Source: CAVPHV01 sp963704825 (GTDB taxonomy: Bacteria; Actinomycetota; Acidimicrobiia; Spongiisociales; UBA5794). From it: a stretch of 64,000 bases of DNA. Positions 34,035 to 43,353 of the stretch are shown in pieces; positions within the stretch are counted from its first letter, which is position 1, and every line of letters starts with the position of its first letter. The notes under the pieces are model-generated. The model had not been told where the DNA came from, made no database searches, and was given only the letters and a program-made list of their open reading frames with translations. The translations under genes and the position numbers were made by a program. The DNA is taken from contig CAVPHV010000005.1 in the NCBI GenBank assembly GCA_963704825.1, positions 1 to 64,000 on the forward strand, read 5' to 3'.

Positions 34035-35071
34035 GCGCCCAGCAGCGCGTCGACGAACTGTTCGGGTTCAAACGGAACCAAATCATCGACCCCTTCGCCC
34101 ACTCCGATGTACTTCACGGGGATGTCGAGCTCCTCTTCCACGGCGATGGCAACACCACCGCGAGCTGTTCCGTCGAGCTTGGTCAACACGATACCCGTAA
34201 CCCCCACGGCGTCGGCGAAGCTGCGGGCTTGAGCGATGGCGTTCTGGCCGGTGGTGCCGTCGATGACGAGCAACACCTCGTCGAGTTCGCCGGCTTCTCG
34301 TTTCAGGATCCGGGCAACCTTGGACAGCTCGTCCATCAGGTTGGCCTTGTTCTGGAGCCGTCCCGCGGTATCGACGATGAGTACGTCGATGTCGCGGCTG
34401 CGCGCCGCCTGATATGCGTCGAAGGCAACCGAGGCAGGATCGGCGCCCGCCTGCCCTGACACGATGTCGACACCGACCCGGTCTGCCCAGGTGCGCAGCT
34501 GCTCGTCGGCCGCGGCGCGGAAGGTGTCGGCCGCCCCCAGCATGACGGTGGATCCGTTGGCACGCAATTGCGAGGCGAGCTTGGCGATCGAGGTCGTCTT
34601 GCCGGTCCCGTTGACGCCGACCACCAGCAGGACCGCAGGCGCGGCGTCGAGATGCAAAGTGCGATCGCGCCCGTCGAGGGTCTCGATCAGTTGCTGTTCG
34701 AGAGCGGCGCGGGCTTCCTCACCATCCTTGGGGTTCTGGGTGCGGACCGCGTCAACCACGGCGGTGGCCGTACCGACGCCGACGTCGGCGGCAACGAGGG
34801 TGTCCTCGAGATCGCTCCAAAACTCGGCGTCGAGCCGGTCGCGATCCAGGATCGAATTGAGTCGGTCTCCGACGGCGCGCCTCGTGCTGGCCAACCGGCT
34901 GCGAAGCCCCGGTGGGCTGGGCGGCGCCTTGACCGCTCCGCCGGTCGCCTGAGGGCTCTCCGCAGGCGTTGTGGGCTTGTCGGTCGGCGACCGGCGGAGC
35001 CATACGACAACCCCGACGATCGCCAGTACCACAACCGCGACGGTGACAGCGATGAGAATCGGATCCAACAT
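34031..35071 (-). CDS. ftsY: Signal recognition particle receptor FtsY
   Basis: 346 residues. An N-terminal membrane helix (ILIAVTVAVVVLAIVGVVVW) replaces the acidic A domain of E. coli FtsY, as in other actinobacteria. NG domain: VGVNGTGKTTSIAKLA, DTFRAAADEQL, DTAGRLQNKANLMDEL, TKLDGTARGG. It receives the Ffh-nascent chain complex. It lies 18 bp downstream of smc. Confidence 0.96.
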   Translation of the reverse strand: MLDPILIAVTVAVVVLAIVGVVVWLRRSPTDKPTTPAESPQATGGAVKAPPSPPGLRSRLASTRRAVGDRLNSILDRDRLDAEFWSDLEDTLVAADVGVGTATAVVDAVRTQNPKDGEEARAALEQQLIETLDGRDRTLHLDAAPAVLLVVGVNGTGKTTSIAKLASQLRANGSTVMLGAADTFRAAADEQLRTWADRVGVDIVSGQAGADPASVAFDAYQAARSRDIDVLIVDTAGRLQNKANLMDELSKVARILKREAGELDEVLLVIDGTTGQNAIAQARSFADAVGVTGIVLTKLDGTARGGVAIAVEEELDIPVKYIGVGEGVDDLVPFEPEQFVDALLGA

Positions 35072-35089
35072 TGACTCCTGTTGGGTAGC

Positions 35090-38000
35090 TCAGGCCTCGA
35101 CCCGGGCGAGTCGCTTGGCAATGACCTTTGACGACGCTCCCGGTTCCATGGTGACGCCGTACAGGATATCGGCAGCTTCCATGGTCTGTTGCTGATGAGT
35201 GATGATGACCAACTGAGCGGACTGGCGCAAGGTGTCGACCAGTCGCAGGAACCGCCGGAGGTTGGCGTCGTCGAGGGCCGCCTCGACCTCGTCGAGGACA
35301 TAGAACGGGCTCGGCCGGGCACGGAAGACGGCGAAGAGGAATGCCAGCGCTGCCAGTGATCGTTCCCCACCGGACAGCAGGCTGAGCCTGCCAACCTTCT
35401 TGCCCATCGGCTGGGCTTCGATCTCGACACCGGTAATGAGCGGATGGTCGGGGTCGGTCAACCGGAGCCGGCCTCGCCCGCCCGGGAAGACCAGAGCAAA
35501 GTTCTCCTCGAAGAAGCCGGCGATGTCGTCGAACGCTCCCCGGAACAGATGCGCCATCTCGTCATCGAGCGCCTCGATCACCTTGAGGAGTTCGCGCCGG
35601 GATTCCTCGAGGTCCGCGAGCTGTGAATCGAGCATCTCAACCTCGCCTGCCAGTTCGCGGTATTCGGCGGCCGCCAACGGGTTGATCGGTCCCATTCGGC
35701 GCAGGCTGGCTTCTGCCATCGCCAGCGCCTCGGCGTGGCTGGTATCGCCTTCGAGTTCTGGCTCGGGGGCGATGAGTGCCTCCTGTTCGGTGCAGTCGGC
35801 GTCGCGGCGAAGCCCTTCGGCGACGGACTCATCACGCACCCGCAGTTCGGCGAGTTCGACCGCCAGCGAAGCGGCCCGGTCCTTGGCCCCCGAGATAGCC
35901 CTCTCCAATTCCGACTGGCGACGGTGAGCGGTGGTGAGGTGGTGGTCGGCGATCCCGGCACGCTCTCTCAGTTCCCGCTGGCGAGTGCGTAGGGCCTCGA
36001 CGTGGTCCCGGACGATCTCGGCGGCACGGCGGGCTTTGTCCTCGACCACGGCCAACCGATCGATCACCGCAGGATCGACGGGCGCAACCTCCAGGTCTTC
36101 GAACTCCGCGGTGGCCGCGGTGAGCCGAGACTCGAGGAGTTTGCGCCGCTCCATCGCCCCGGCGAGGGTGCCGGCAGCCTCCTCGCGAAGTCGCCGGGCC
36201 TCGTCGCGGCGCCGTGCAACCTCTTCGCGGCGGCGATTGAGTGCGTCCCACGCCTCCTGGCGGACCTTCTCCTCGCCTTCAAACTCTTCGACTCGGCGCC
36301 GCAGGCTCTCGATGCGCTCATCGCGGGTTACGGCGGCGGCCTCCAGCGAGCGTCCACGTTCGTCGAGGCGTTCGATCTCAGCTGCGCCTTCGGCCTGGGA
36401 TCGTTCCAGTAATCCGAGCGCTTCGGTCAGTCCCGCCAAGCGTGCTTCCAGCGCTTCGAGTGCTTCGAGCGCGGTACGTTCCTGGTCGCGGGCGGTGTTG
36501 AAGTCGCGTCGGGCGCTGGTGTGTGAACTCTCGCTCCTGGCGAGGTTGCGCTCGGCGATCTCGAGGGCAACCTTGGCTGCCTCGAGGGCGGCCGGTCCGG
36601 CACCGTCGGCTTCGGCGAGGTAGAGCCCCTGCGACGTCACTACGTCACCCTCGGGGGTCACCGCACGAATCTCTGGATGCTGCTGCACGACTGCCCAGGC
36701 GGCCGACCAACCCTCGCAGAGGACGACATCGCCGATGAGTACCCCGGCCAAGTCGCCGTCGGTGTCCGGTCCGAGCAGGTCGACCAGGGCGTCAAAGCCG
36801 CGTTCTGCGGCGACCGAGCGCGCCGGGGGCTCAACGGGGTTGCTCGGCGCGCTTCCCACAAAGGCGACGCCGCCGTAGCCCTCGGAGCGGAGCGATCCTG
36901 CCGCCTCTCGGATGGCTTCATCGCCGGCGACCACAAAGGCATCCCTCCACAAACCAAGTGCACCATCGACCGCTGCGGCAAGGTCGGCGGGCACGTCGAG
37001 GCGGGCCACAAGCGGACCGAGTACCTCGGCAGCATTGGCCGCCAGTTCCCGGGCCGCCGGGTCGCCGATGCCTGCCAGAGCAGCCTCGAGGGCATCAACT
37101 CTGGCGTTGGCCGCCGCCAAGGCGACGTGATGGTCCTGATGGTCGGCCTCGACACGCTCCCAATGTTCCTGGGCGGCGCTACGGGTCAACCGTGCCGTGG
37201 TGTAGGCCTCCTGGGCCACGCCAACCTCTGCGTCCGTTGATCGGATCTCTTGGTTGAGGCGGCTGGCCTCCGACTGTTCTTCGGCGATGCGGGACTCGAC
37301 CACTTCACGTCGGTGCTGGGTGGCTTCGGCTTCCCGTCGATCACGCTCCGTTGCGGTCTCCAGGGCACGAAGATCGCCGCGCAGGTTGGCGACGACTCCT
37401 TCGGTGGGAAGCTGGATCTGTTCTGCGAGCGAGCGTTCCTCGTCTTCCATCGCCTGCAAGGTGACTTCACGGCGGCCGGCGAGGGCTTGGGCCTGTTGCT
37501 CTTCCTTGGCCGATGCCGCGATCTCAGCGATGAGGTGGTCACGCTCGGCGACCAGGTCATCTCGACGCTCGCCGGCGCCGCGCAGCCGGCTCTCGAGCGA
37601 GTGGCGCCGCTCGCGGCTGACGAGCCCGATGCGCTGGAACCGCTCGGCCACGGTCTCGAGTCGGGCCGCGGCGGCCGTATCGCGCTCCAGGCTGCGGCCG
37701 ACTTCACCTGCGGCCCCCCGGAGCTGGTCCAGGTTCCCCACCAACTCTGTGAGTTCTTGGGAGTCCCGCTCAATGGCGGCAACCAACTCGGCTCGCTCCG
37801 CGGTGGCGACCTCGAGTCGGGCCCGCAGACTGCGCAGGGTCTCGCCGCCGATCCACATCCTGAGGGCCAACACCTGCGCCCTAACGGAGTCGTAGCGCTC
37901 GGCCGCGTTGGCCTGGCGCTTGAGAGGCCGCAGCCTGCGCTTCTGCTGGTCGAGGAGATCGATCAGCCGATGCACATCGATCTCGGTTTGTTCCAGCCGA

Positions 38001-38536
38001 CGCACCGAACGATCCCGCCGGCCCCGGTGCTTGGTGATTCCGGCCGCTTCTTCGATCACGGCGCGATGTTCGTCCGGCCTGGCGCTGAGGATGTTGCCGA
38101 TCTGGCCTTGGCCGACCAGCACGTGTTGGTGGCGGCCCACCCCACCGTCGGAAAGCAATTCGTGGAGGTCGAGCAGGCGGCACGGGGTTCCGTTGAGTTC
38201 GTACTCAGAGGTGCCATCGCGATAGAGGCGGCGAGTCATGGAGACTTCGTCGAGTTCGATCGGGAGGAAGTGGTCGGTGTTGTCGAACGACAGAGTGACC
38301 TCCGCTCGCCCCAGCGACGGCCGGGTGGCCGTCCCGGCGAAGATGACGTCCTCCATGGACTCGGTGCGCAGCACGCTCGTGGCCTGTGTGCCCATCACCC
38401 AGGCAAGGGCGTCGAGCAGATTGGACTTACCCGACCCGTTTGGGCCCACGACAACGTTGACCCCCTCGTGGAATTCGAGGCGGGTCCGATCGGCAAATGA
38501 CTTGAAGCCGACGAGCGAAAGCGTCTTGAGCAGCAA
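35090..38536 (-). CDS. smc: Chromosome partition protein SMC
   Basis: 1148 residues. The N-terminal Walker A is VVVGPNGSGKSN near residue 30. Two long coiled-coil arms flank a hinge at about 490-640. The C-terminal head has the signature LSGGERSLAALAFLFAVF and Walker B FYVLDEVEAALDD. SMC condenses and orients the chromosome with ScpA/ScpB. The TTG at 38536 is the only possible start because an in-frame TAA lies 15 nt upstream. The leader just before it reads CCTCCTCTCACC, so no Shine-Dalgarno sequence is present. Confidence 0.96.
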   Translation of the reverse strand: MLLKTLSLVGFKSFADRTRLEFHEGVNVVVGPNGSGKSNLLDALAWVMGTQATSVLRTESMEDVIFAGTATRPSLGRAEVTLSFDNTDHFLPIELDEVSMTRRLYRDGTSEYELNGTPCRLLDLHELLSDGGVGRHQHVLVGQGQIGNILSARPDEHRAVIEEAAGITKHRGRRDRSVRRLEQTEIDVHRLIDLLDQQKRRLRPLKRQANAAERYDSVRAQVLALRMWIGGETLRSLRARLEVATAERAELVAAIERDSQELTELVGNLDQLRGAAGEVGRSLERDTAAAARLETVAERFQRIGLVSRERRHSLESRLRGAGERRDDLVAERDHLIAEIAASAKEEQQAQALAGRREVTLQAMEDEERSLAEQIQLPTEGVVANLRGDLRALETATERDRREAEATQHRREVVESRIAEEQSEASRLNQEIRSTDAEVGVAQEAYTTARLTRSAAQEHWERVEADHQDHHVALAAANARVDALEAALAGIGDPAARELAANAAEVLGPLVARLDVPADLAAAVDGALGLWRDAFVVAGDEAIREAAGSLRSEGYGGVAFVGSAPSNPVEPPARSVAAERGFDALVDLLGPDTDGDLAGVLIGDVVLCEGWSAAWAVVQQHPEIRAVTPEGDVVTSQGLYLAEADGAGPAALEAAKVALEIAERNLARSESSHTSARRDFNTARDQERTALEALEALEARLAGLTEALGLLERSQAEGAAEIERLDERGRSLEAAAVTRDERIESLRRRVEEFEGEEKVRQEAWDALNRRREEVARRRDEARRLREEAAGTLAGAMERRKLLESRLTAATAEFEDLEVAPVDPAVIDRLAVVEDKARRAAEIVRDHVEALRTRQRELRERAGIADHHLTTAHRRQSELERAISGAKDRAASLAVELAELRVRDESVAEGLRRDADCTEQEALIAPEPELEGDTSHAEALAMAEASLRRMGPINPLAAAEYRELAGEVEMLDSQLADLEESRRELLKVIEALDDEMAHLFRGAFDDIAGFFEENFALVFPGGRGRLRLTDPDHPLITGVEIEAQPMGKKVGRLSLLSGGERSLAALAFLFAVFRARPSPFYVLDEVEAALDDANLRRFLRLVDTLRQSAQLVIITHQQQTMEAADILYGVTMEPGASSKVIAKRLARVEA

Positions 38537-38596
38537 GGTGAGAGGAGGTTACCAGGCGAATTACATAGGTGTAGTAATCGGGGGCGGAGTATCCGC

Positions 38597-38866
38597 CTAC
38601 CGAATGGAGAAGCCGGTTATGGTCGGGTCCGGTTCTACATCCCGGAGGCGAACCGCAGCCACGTTGGCGTGGCGGGGACCCTCGGCCAGGTAGGCCCGAA
38701 AAGCGTCGAGTGCGGCAGAGTCGCCTTGGGCGAACACTTCAACCGAGCCGTCGATGCAGTTGCGGACCCACCCCGTGACGCCGAGAAGATCAGCTTGGTG
38801 ACGCGTCGACCAGCGGAAGCCGACGCCCTGCACCCGCCCGGTGATGTGGCCGGTCAGCGCCTGCAT
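38597..38866 (-). CDS. acyP: Acylphosphatase
   Basis: 89 residues. GRVQGVGFRWSTRHQA carries the catalytic Arg and GWVRNCIDGSVEVFAQG the catalytic Asn. It hydrolyses acyl phosphates such as carbamoyl phosphate. It lies between smc and mutM. A short perfect dyad, GGCGGA-GTA-TCCGCC at 38583-38597, abuts its stop codon and may be a terminator. Confidence 0.94.
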   Translation of the reverse strand: MQALTGHITGRVQGVGFRWSTRHQADLLGVTGWVRNCIDGSVEVFAQGDSAALDAFRAYLAEGPRHANVAAVRLRDVEPDPTITGFSIR

Positions 38867-38875
38867 GGTGATCGG

Positions 38876-39025
38876 TCACGTCGCAGTTTCATCCCAGACC
38901 ACGGTAATGACCGAAACGCCGTCAGCACCGTCAAGACCGAGCAGTGCGATGGTGGCGCCTCCGGGAAGCCCAGCGTGCGGCGAATCGCCGAGGTACGGGC
39001 CCTCAGGAAGCGAGATCCAAGCCAA
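38876..39025 (-). CDS. Small ORF between mutM and acyP, about 49 aa
   Basis: Directly after the mutM TAG the same frame stays open for 60 codons, reading protein-like sequence: SAVRAAFDALAWISLPEGP, then YLGDSPHAGLPGGATIALLG and VSVITVVWDETAT, stop at 38876. The first usable start is TTG 39025; there is no good ribosome site. It may be a real small gene, or the tail of a longer gene lost to a mutation. Family not recognised. Confidence 0.3.
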   Translation of the reverse strand: MAWISLPEGPYLGDSPHAGLPGGATIALLGLDGADGVSVITVVWDETAT

Positions 39026-39058
39026 GGCGTCAAAGGCTGCCCTGACGGCGCTATCGCA

Positions 39059-39889
39059 CTACCCGGCGCACGACGGACACCAGAACGTGGAGCGACCACG
39101 GAGTACGGCGCGTTGAATCGGGGTTCCGCAGCGGGGGCACGGTTCGTCCTCGCGGCCATAGGCCTGCAGGCGGTTGAGGAAGTCGCCGGCTCGTCCGTCC
39201 GGCAACAGGTAGGCGAGGTCGTCGAGCGAGGTGCCGCCCCACTTCAGGCCGGCGGCGAGCGTTGCCTTGATGGCGGCCCGCAGCCGCTTCACCTCATCGA
39301 AACTGAGGCCGCCCGCCGGACGGAATGGGCTCAACCGCGCCCGATGCAGCGTTTCGTCGGCGTAGATGTTGCCCAACCCGGCAACGATCCCCTGATCGAG
39401 CAGAAGGGGCTTGATCGGTGCGGTGCGGCCGGCAAGACGCTCGGCCAATCGTCGCGACGTCGGGAGGTCCTCGTAGGCATCAGGGCCGAGGCGCATCAGC
39501 GTCGACTCGGCGTAGTCCTCCGGGGTGTAGGCAGCCACAAACCCGAACATGCGAGGATCGACGAGGCGGAACTCACGCCCAGAGTCGAGGGCAACAACGA
39601 CGTTGGTGTGCGGAGCCTCGCCCTCGCCGACAGTCGCCATCTGCACCCGGCCCGACATACCAAGGTGGGTCACCCACACGATGTCGCCTTCGACATCGAC
39701 CAGCATGAACTTGCCGTGCCGGCGTGTCTGGATGATGCGCCGGCCGACAAGTCGGTCGGCGAAGTCAACGGGCCGTTCGTGCCGGCGCACCATTCGGGGC
39801 CGGCGCACCTCGACCGACACAATGCGCCGCCCGGTCAGTTCTGGTGCAACAAGACGCCGAGTCGTCTCGACCTCCGGCAGTTCAGGCAT
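39059..39889 (-). CDS. mutM: Formamidopyrimidine-DNA glycosylase (Fpg)
   Basis: 276 residues. Pro1-Glu2 after Met (MPELPEVETTRR) are the catalytic residues. HLGMSGR, GIVAGLGNIYADETLHRA (H2TH) and a C-terminal zinc finger (CPRCGTPIQR...TFWCPSC) are intact. It removes 8-oxoG and FapyG. The ATG overlaps the rnc 3' end by 8 bp. Confidence 0.96.
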   Translation of the reverse strand: MPELPEVETTRRLVAPELTGRRIVSVEVRRPRMVRRHERPVDFADRLVGRRIIQTRRHGKFMLVDVEGDIVWVTHLGMSGRVQMATVGEGEAPHTNVVVALDSGREFRLVDPRMFGFVAAYTPEDYAESTLMRLGPDAYEDLPTSRRLAERLAGRTAPIKPLLLDQGIVAGLGNIYADETLHRARLSPFRPAGGLSFDEVKRLRAAIKATLAAGLKWGGTSLDDLAYLLPDGRAGDFLNRLQAYGREDEPCPRCGTPIQRAVLRGRSTFWCPSCAG

Positions 39890-40595
39890 CGCCACCGTCG
39901 AGCGACTCTGCCGCCTCGAGACGGTGGAACGCGTCGTGGGCGGCATCTTGCTCGGCACGCTTCTTCGATGTGCCTGCGCCCTCTCCGAGTTTCTCGTCAC
40001 CCGACCAGACGCTGGCCGCAAACTCCTTGGCATGCTCGGGACCGGTTTCCTCGATCACGTAGCGCGGCAACGAGCCGCGGCGTGCCAACACCTCCTGCAG
40101 CCTGGTCTTGTAGTCGCGTCGGCCCGGACTGGCTGCCCGATCGTCGACGAGCTCCGCCCAATGCGCCAGCACGAGGCGTCGCACCTCGTCGAATCCCGCT
40201 TCGAGGTAGATAACGCCGAGCACCGCCTCGACCACGTCCGACAGAATGGAATCCTTGTCGCGACCCCCGGTCAGCTCCTCGCCGCGCCCGAGCAGCAGGG
40301 CATCGCCCAAACCGAACCGCCTGGCAAGCACCGCCAGAGTTGCCTCGTTCACGACCGCGGCCCTGACCTTGGCCAATTCGCCTTCGGCCAAGTCGGGATA
40401 CTCCGAATACAGGTAGCCGGTGACCGCCAGCTGGAGGACCGCGTCGCCGAGAAACTCGAGCCGTTCATACGACTCCGCGTTGGCGTGCTCGGCGATGTAG
40501 GAACGGTGCAGCAGTGCCTGGCGGAACAGCGCGGGATCCTTGAACTGGTAGCCGATGGCCTCCTCGACTTCCGGCGGCGACTGAGGCTCACCCAT
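39882..40595 (-). CDS. rnc: Ribonuclease III
   Basis: 237 residues. Signature ERLEFLGDAVLQLAVT with catalytic Glu/Asp, a second acidic cluster DVVEAVLGVIYLEAG, and a C-terminal dsRNA-binding domain (DYKTRLQEVLARRG, GAGTSKKRAEQDAA). It processes rRNA precursors and structured RNAs. It overlaps plsX and mutM by 8 bp each, so the three are translationally linked. Confidence 0.96.
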   Translation of the reverse strand: MGEPQSPPEVEEAIGYQFKDPALFRQALLHRSYIAEHANAESYERLEFLGDAVLQLAVTGYLYSEYPDLAEGELAKVRAAVVNEATLAVLARRFGLGDALLLGRGEELTGGRDKDSILSDVVEAVLGVIYLEAGFDEVRRLVLAHWAELVDDRAASPGRRDYKTRLQEVLARRGSLPRYVIEETGPEHAKEFAASVWSGDEKLGEGAGTSKKRAEQDAAHDAFHRLEAAESLDGGDA

Positions 40596-41583
40596 CGTCA
40601 GTTTGCGACTCGGCGACGGTCTCGAGGCCGGCGGCGATCTTGTCGACCAAGCCATCGTCGACGCCCTCGGCCGCTAGCGCGATGGCGTTGCGGATGGCGA
40701 CCCGTGACGATGAACCGTGCGAGATCACCACGACACCTTTGGTGCCGAGCAGGTGGGCGCCGCCCACTCCTTCAGGGTCGAGCGTTGCGCGGAACTCCCC
40801 GAATGCCGGAAGCAACTGCTCAACCGGATCGCGCAACTCGGGCCGGAACAAGGCTCGATTGAGCAGGGTCAGCACCATCTGGGCGGCGCCTTCAGCCGTC
40901 TTGAGCAGCACGTTGCCGGTGAAGCCATCGGTAACGAACACGTCGGCGGTGTCGGTGGCGAGGTCGTTTCCCTCGACGTTGCCGACAAAGCTGATACCGG
41001 AGAGCTCGCTGAGCAGTCGATGCGCCTCCTTGTCGAGGTCGCGACCCTTGCCGGCTTCCGCTCCGATGTTGACCAAACCGACCCGCGGAGGATCGACATA
41101 GAAGTGCACCTGGGCGAGGGCGGCGCCCATCACCGCGAACTGGACCAAATGCCCGGGCCGGCAGTTCACGTTGGCGCCGGCGTCGAGAACGATCTTGCCT
41201 GTTGGGAACAGCGAGGCGATCGCCGGCCGGCTGACGCCGGGCAACCGTCCGATGACAAAGGCCGCCGCGGCGAGGGCTGCTCCGGTCGAGCCGGCCGACA
41301 CGAGTCCCCCGGCCTCACCTTCGGCCACCAATCTGGCGGCGACGGTGATAGAGGCGTCCTTCTTCTCACGAATGGCGATGGCGGGGTCATCTCCCATTTC
41401 GATCACCTGGGAAGCGTGAGCAATCGGGATCACCGCGCCGGCCTCAGCAAGCAGCGGAGTCAACCGGGCGCTGTCCCCGACCAGGATCACTTCCACGCCA
41501 CCGGCTGCCGCATCGACCGCGCCATGCACGATCTGTTCCGGCGCATGATCGCCACCCATAGCATCGATGGCGATTCGTGACAT
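40588..41583 (-). CDS. plsX: Phosphate acyltransferase PlsX
   Basis: 331 residues. IAIDAMGGDHAPEQIVHGAV is the family start. SAGSTGAALAAAAFVIGRLPG and VTDGFTGNVLLKTAEGAA follow. It turns acyl-ACP into acyl-phosphate for PlsY in phospholipid synthesis. The rpmF-plsX order upstream of rnc is common in bacteria. Confidence 0.95.
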   Translation of the reverse strand: MSRIAIDAMGGDHAPEQIVHGAVDAAAGGVEVILVGDSARLTPLLAEAGAVIPIAHASQVIEMGDDPAIAIREKKDASITVAARLVAEGEAGGLVSAGSTGAALAAAAFVIGRLPGVSRPAIASLFPTGKIVLDAGANVNCRPGHLVQFAVMGAALAQVHFYVDPPRVGLVNIGAEAGKGRDLDKEAHRLLSELSGISFVGNVEGNDLATDTADVFVTDGFTGNVLLKTAEGAAQMVLTLLNRALFRPELRDPVEQLLPAFGEFRATLDPEGVGGAHLLGTKGVVVISHGSSSRVAIRNAIALAAEGVDDGLVDKIAAGLETVAESQTDDG

Positions 41584-41594
41584 GGTGCCGATCG

Positions 41595-41771
41595 CTACGA
41601 GGTCGGGATGACTTCGCGGCCCTTATAGGTGCCGCACTGGGGGCAAGCACGGTGCGGAATGTGCTTGGAACCGCACTGTTGGCACGCGACCAGAGTCGGC
41701 GCGCTCACCTTCCATCCGGCCTTGCGCCGCCTGGTGCGGGAGCGCGACATCTTCTTTTTGGGTACCGCCAT
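41595..41771 (-). CDS. rpmF: 50S ribosomal protein L32
   Basis: 58 residues, MAVPKKKMSRSRTRRR followed by a zinc ribbon CQQC...CPQC and ending YKGREVIPTS. The cysteine-containing form indicates the zinc-dependent C+ paralogue. It lies 18 bp after the DUF177 gene and 11 bp before plsX. Too short for routine ORF lists, but certain from sequence. Confidence 0.95.
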   Translation of the reverse strand: MAVPKKKMSRSRTRRRKAGWKVSAPTLVACQQCGSKHIPHRACPQCGTYKGREVIPTS

Positions 41772-41789
41772 GGCGAACCTCGTCTCGGG

Positions 41790-42299
41790 TCATTTTCCCT
41801 CGTCGAGCAGGTCTTTCAAGACCGCGAAGGGCGAAAGAGTGTCGCCTTGCTCCTCAGGGGTGGGTGTATTCAAGTCGGTTTGGGGACTATCAACAAGTCC
41901 CTCGCATCCGTCGGGGCAGGTAGGCACCAGCGGCATGGCCAGCAGCACCTCGTCGCGCAGCACCGTTTCGAGGTCCAGTTCGTCCCCGGAGTATGCGTAG
42001 TCGTCTTCGTCGGCTCGGGAAGCCTCGACGAACAATTGATCGACGGGCACATCCAGTTCCTCATCCCACTCATCGATGCAGCGATGGCAAACGTGGTGAA
42101 CCATGACGGTGGCGTTTCCGTGGACCCGAATCCCTCCGCTCAAGGCCGACAGTTCCAGCTCCGCCTCCAGAGGCGGGTCGGCCAAGACCCGGGACATCTC
42201 CACGCCCCACTCAACCTCAGCACTGAGCGCCACGGGCCGCGGCAAGGCCCGCTCCCGCCGCAAATCCGCAACATTGACAAGAAACGGTGACCGGCTCAT
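41790..42299 (-). CDS. DUF177 (YceD-like) protein
   Basis: 169 residues from ATG 42299. HHVCHRCIDEWDEELDVPV and CPDGCEGLVDSP give four cysteines that could bind zinc. DUF177 proteins are nearly always encoded before rpmF and are linked to 23S rRNA or L32 metabolism. The exact role is unproven in actinobacteria. The upstream in-frame extension is basic shadow sequence. Confidence 0.88.
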   Translation of the reverse strand: MSRSPFLVNVADLRRERALPRPVALSAEVEWGVEMSRVLADPPLEAELELSALSGGIRVHGNATVMVHHVCHRCIDEWDEELDVPVDQLFVEASRADEDDYAYSGDELDLETVLRDEVLLAMPLVPTCPDGCEGLVDSPQTDLNTPTPEEQGDTLSPFAVLKDLLDEGK

Positions 42300-42466
42300 G
42301 GGGATGATTGTATGCCTGGGCCCGACGCAGGTCGCAGTGCCGGGCGGGGGTGCTCGAGGGGGGCGGGCGATGCGCCTTGCCCCTCGCTGTGGCTGGTCCT
42401 CAATTCGGCGTCCGCCCCCGCCGATGCTCCCTATGAGGTGCCTGAGCTCGCGAGAGGAGCGATGCT

Positions 42467-42721
42467 GTGGCGATGACGCACCAGTCCGAAGACGCAGCAC
42501 GTCGTCTCACAAGCAAGTGGAAGCTCGGAATGGCGGCTCTCCTGCTCTGGGCGTTGTCTCTCACAGTGGTGCTGATACAGCAGGGCCCGGGTGGAGAAAT
42601 CGATGCACCATTTGAACAGCCGGCCACTGAGCGGCAAATCATCGGACGGGACAAGAACGGTTGTGCGATCTACGCCGGCACGACGACGATCGAATTCGGC
42701 GATCTTCGCTGCGATCTCTAG
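42467..42721 (+). CDS. Small membrane protein, 84 aa
   Basis: GTG 42467 (or ATG 42473), with GAGAGGAG just upstream. A charged N-terminus, one helix (LGMAALLLWALSLTVVLIQQ) and a polar tail ending IEFGDLRCDL. No family recognised. It stands alone on the plus strand inside a minus-strand housekeeping run. Confidence 0.5.
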   Translation: MAMTHQSEDAARRLTSKWKLGMAALLLWALSLTVVLIQQGPGGEIDAPFEQPATERQIIGRDKNGCAIYAGTTTIEFGDLRCDL

Positions 42722-42774
42722 GCGACGGCCGCTCAGTCAACACGAAACTCGTGCGCAGCCTGCTGCGCTCGAAA

Positions 42775-43353
42775 TCAAATGGGGGCGTCCGGCCCCGGCG
42801 GCAGGCTCTGGTGGAGTTCGGCGCGGGACTCGCGCACGTAGCGCAGGAGTTCGCCGAGGATCGCCTCGGCTTCGGCGAGTCGCCGTTCGGCGTGATCCTC
42901 TGCCTCGAGGCGAATCCGGCGCGATTCGTTCTCGGCGTTGCGCACCAGGGTGTTGGCTTCTTGGACGGCCTCTTCCACGATGTAGGACTCCGATACCAAC
43001 TCCTCGGAGCGAACCTTCGCCTTGGCGATGACCTCACGGGCCTTCTCGTTCGTCCGTCCGATGTAGTTCTCGCGTTCGCGCACCATCCAACGCGCCGCCC
43101 TGAGTTCCTCGGGCAGGCCCGCGATGACCTGGTCGAGCACGCTGTTGAGGGTGGACTTGACCCCCTGGAGCTTCTCGAGGAACTCTTCCTTGCTCACCAT
43201 CACCGATGACGAGAGCGGGACGGTGCGTGCGGCCTCGACTTCACCGATCATGTCCTCGAGGACCTCAGAGGAATCGATCTCGGCCCGCTCGAGCATGTCG
43301 AGCAGTTCGCCGGGAATCGGCGGTGGCTCTTTGCGATCGGCGTCATCGGTCAT
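42775..43353 (-). CDS. DivIVA-like coiled-coil protein
   Basis: 192 residues, mostly charged helix: EEFLEKLQGVKSTLNSVLDQ, TNEKAREVIAKAKVRSEELV, EDHAERRLAEAEAILGELL. Actinobacteria commonly carry such a protein next to coaD, annotated as DivIVA or ATP-synthase-B-like. It probably scaffolds at the membrane or pole; that is inference. Its ATG overlaps the coaD 3' end. Confidence 0.72.
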   Translation of the reverse strand: MTDDADRKEPPPIPGELLDMLERAEIDSSEVLEDMIGEVEAARTVPLSSSVMVSKEEFLEKLQGVKSTLNSVLDQVIAGLPEELRAARWMVRERENYIGRTNEKAREVIAKAKVRSEELVSESYIVEEAVQEANTLVRNAENESRRIRLEAEDHAERRLAEAEAILGELLRYVRESRAELHQSLPPGPDAPI

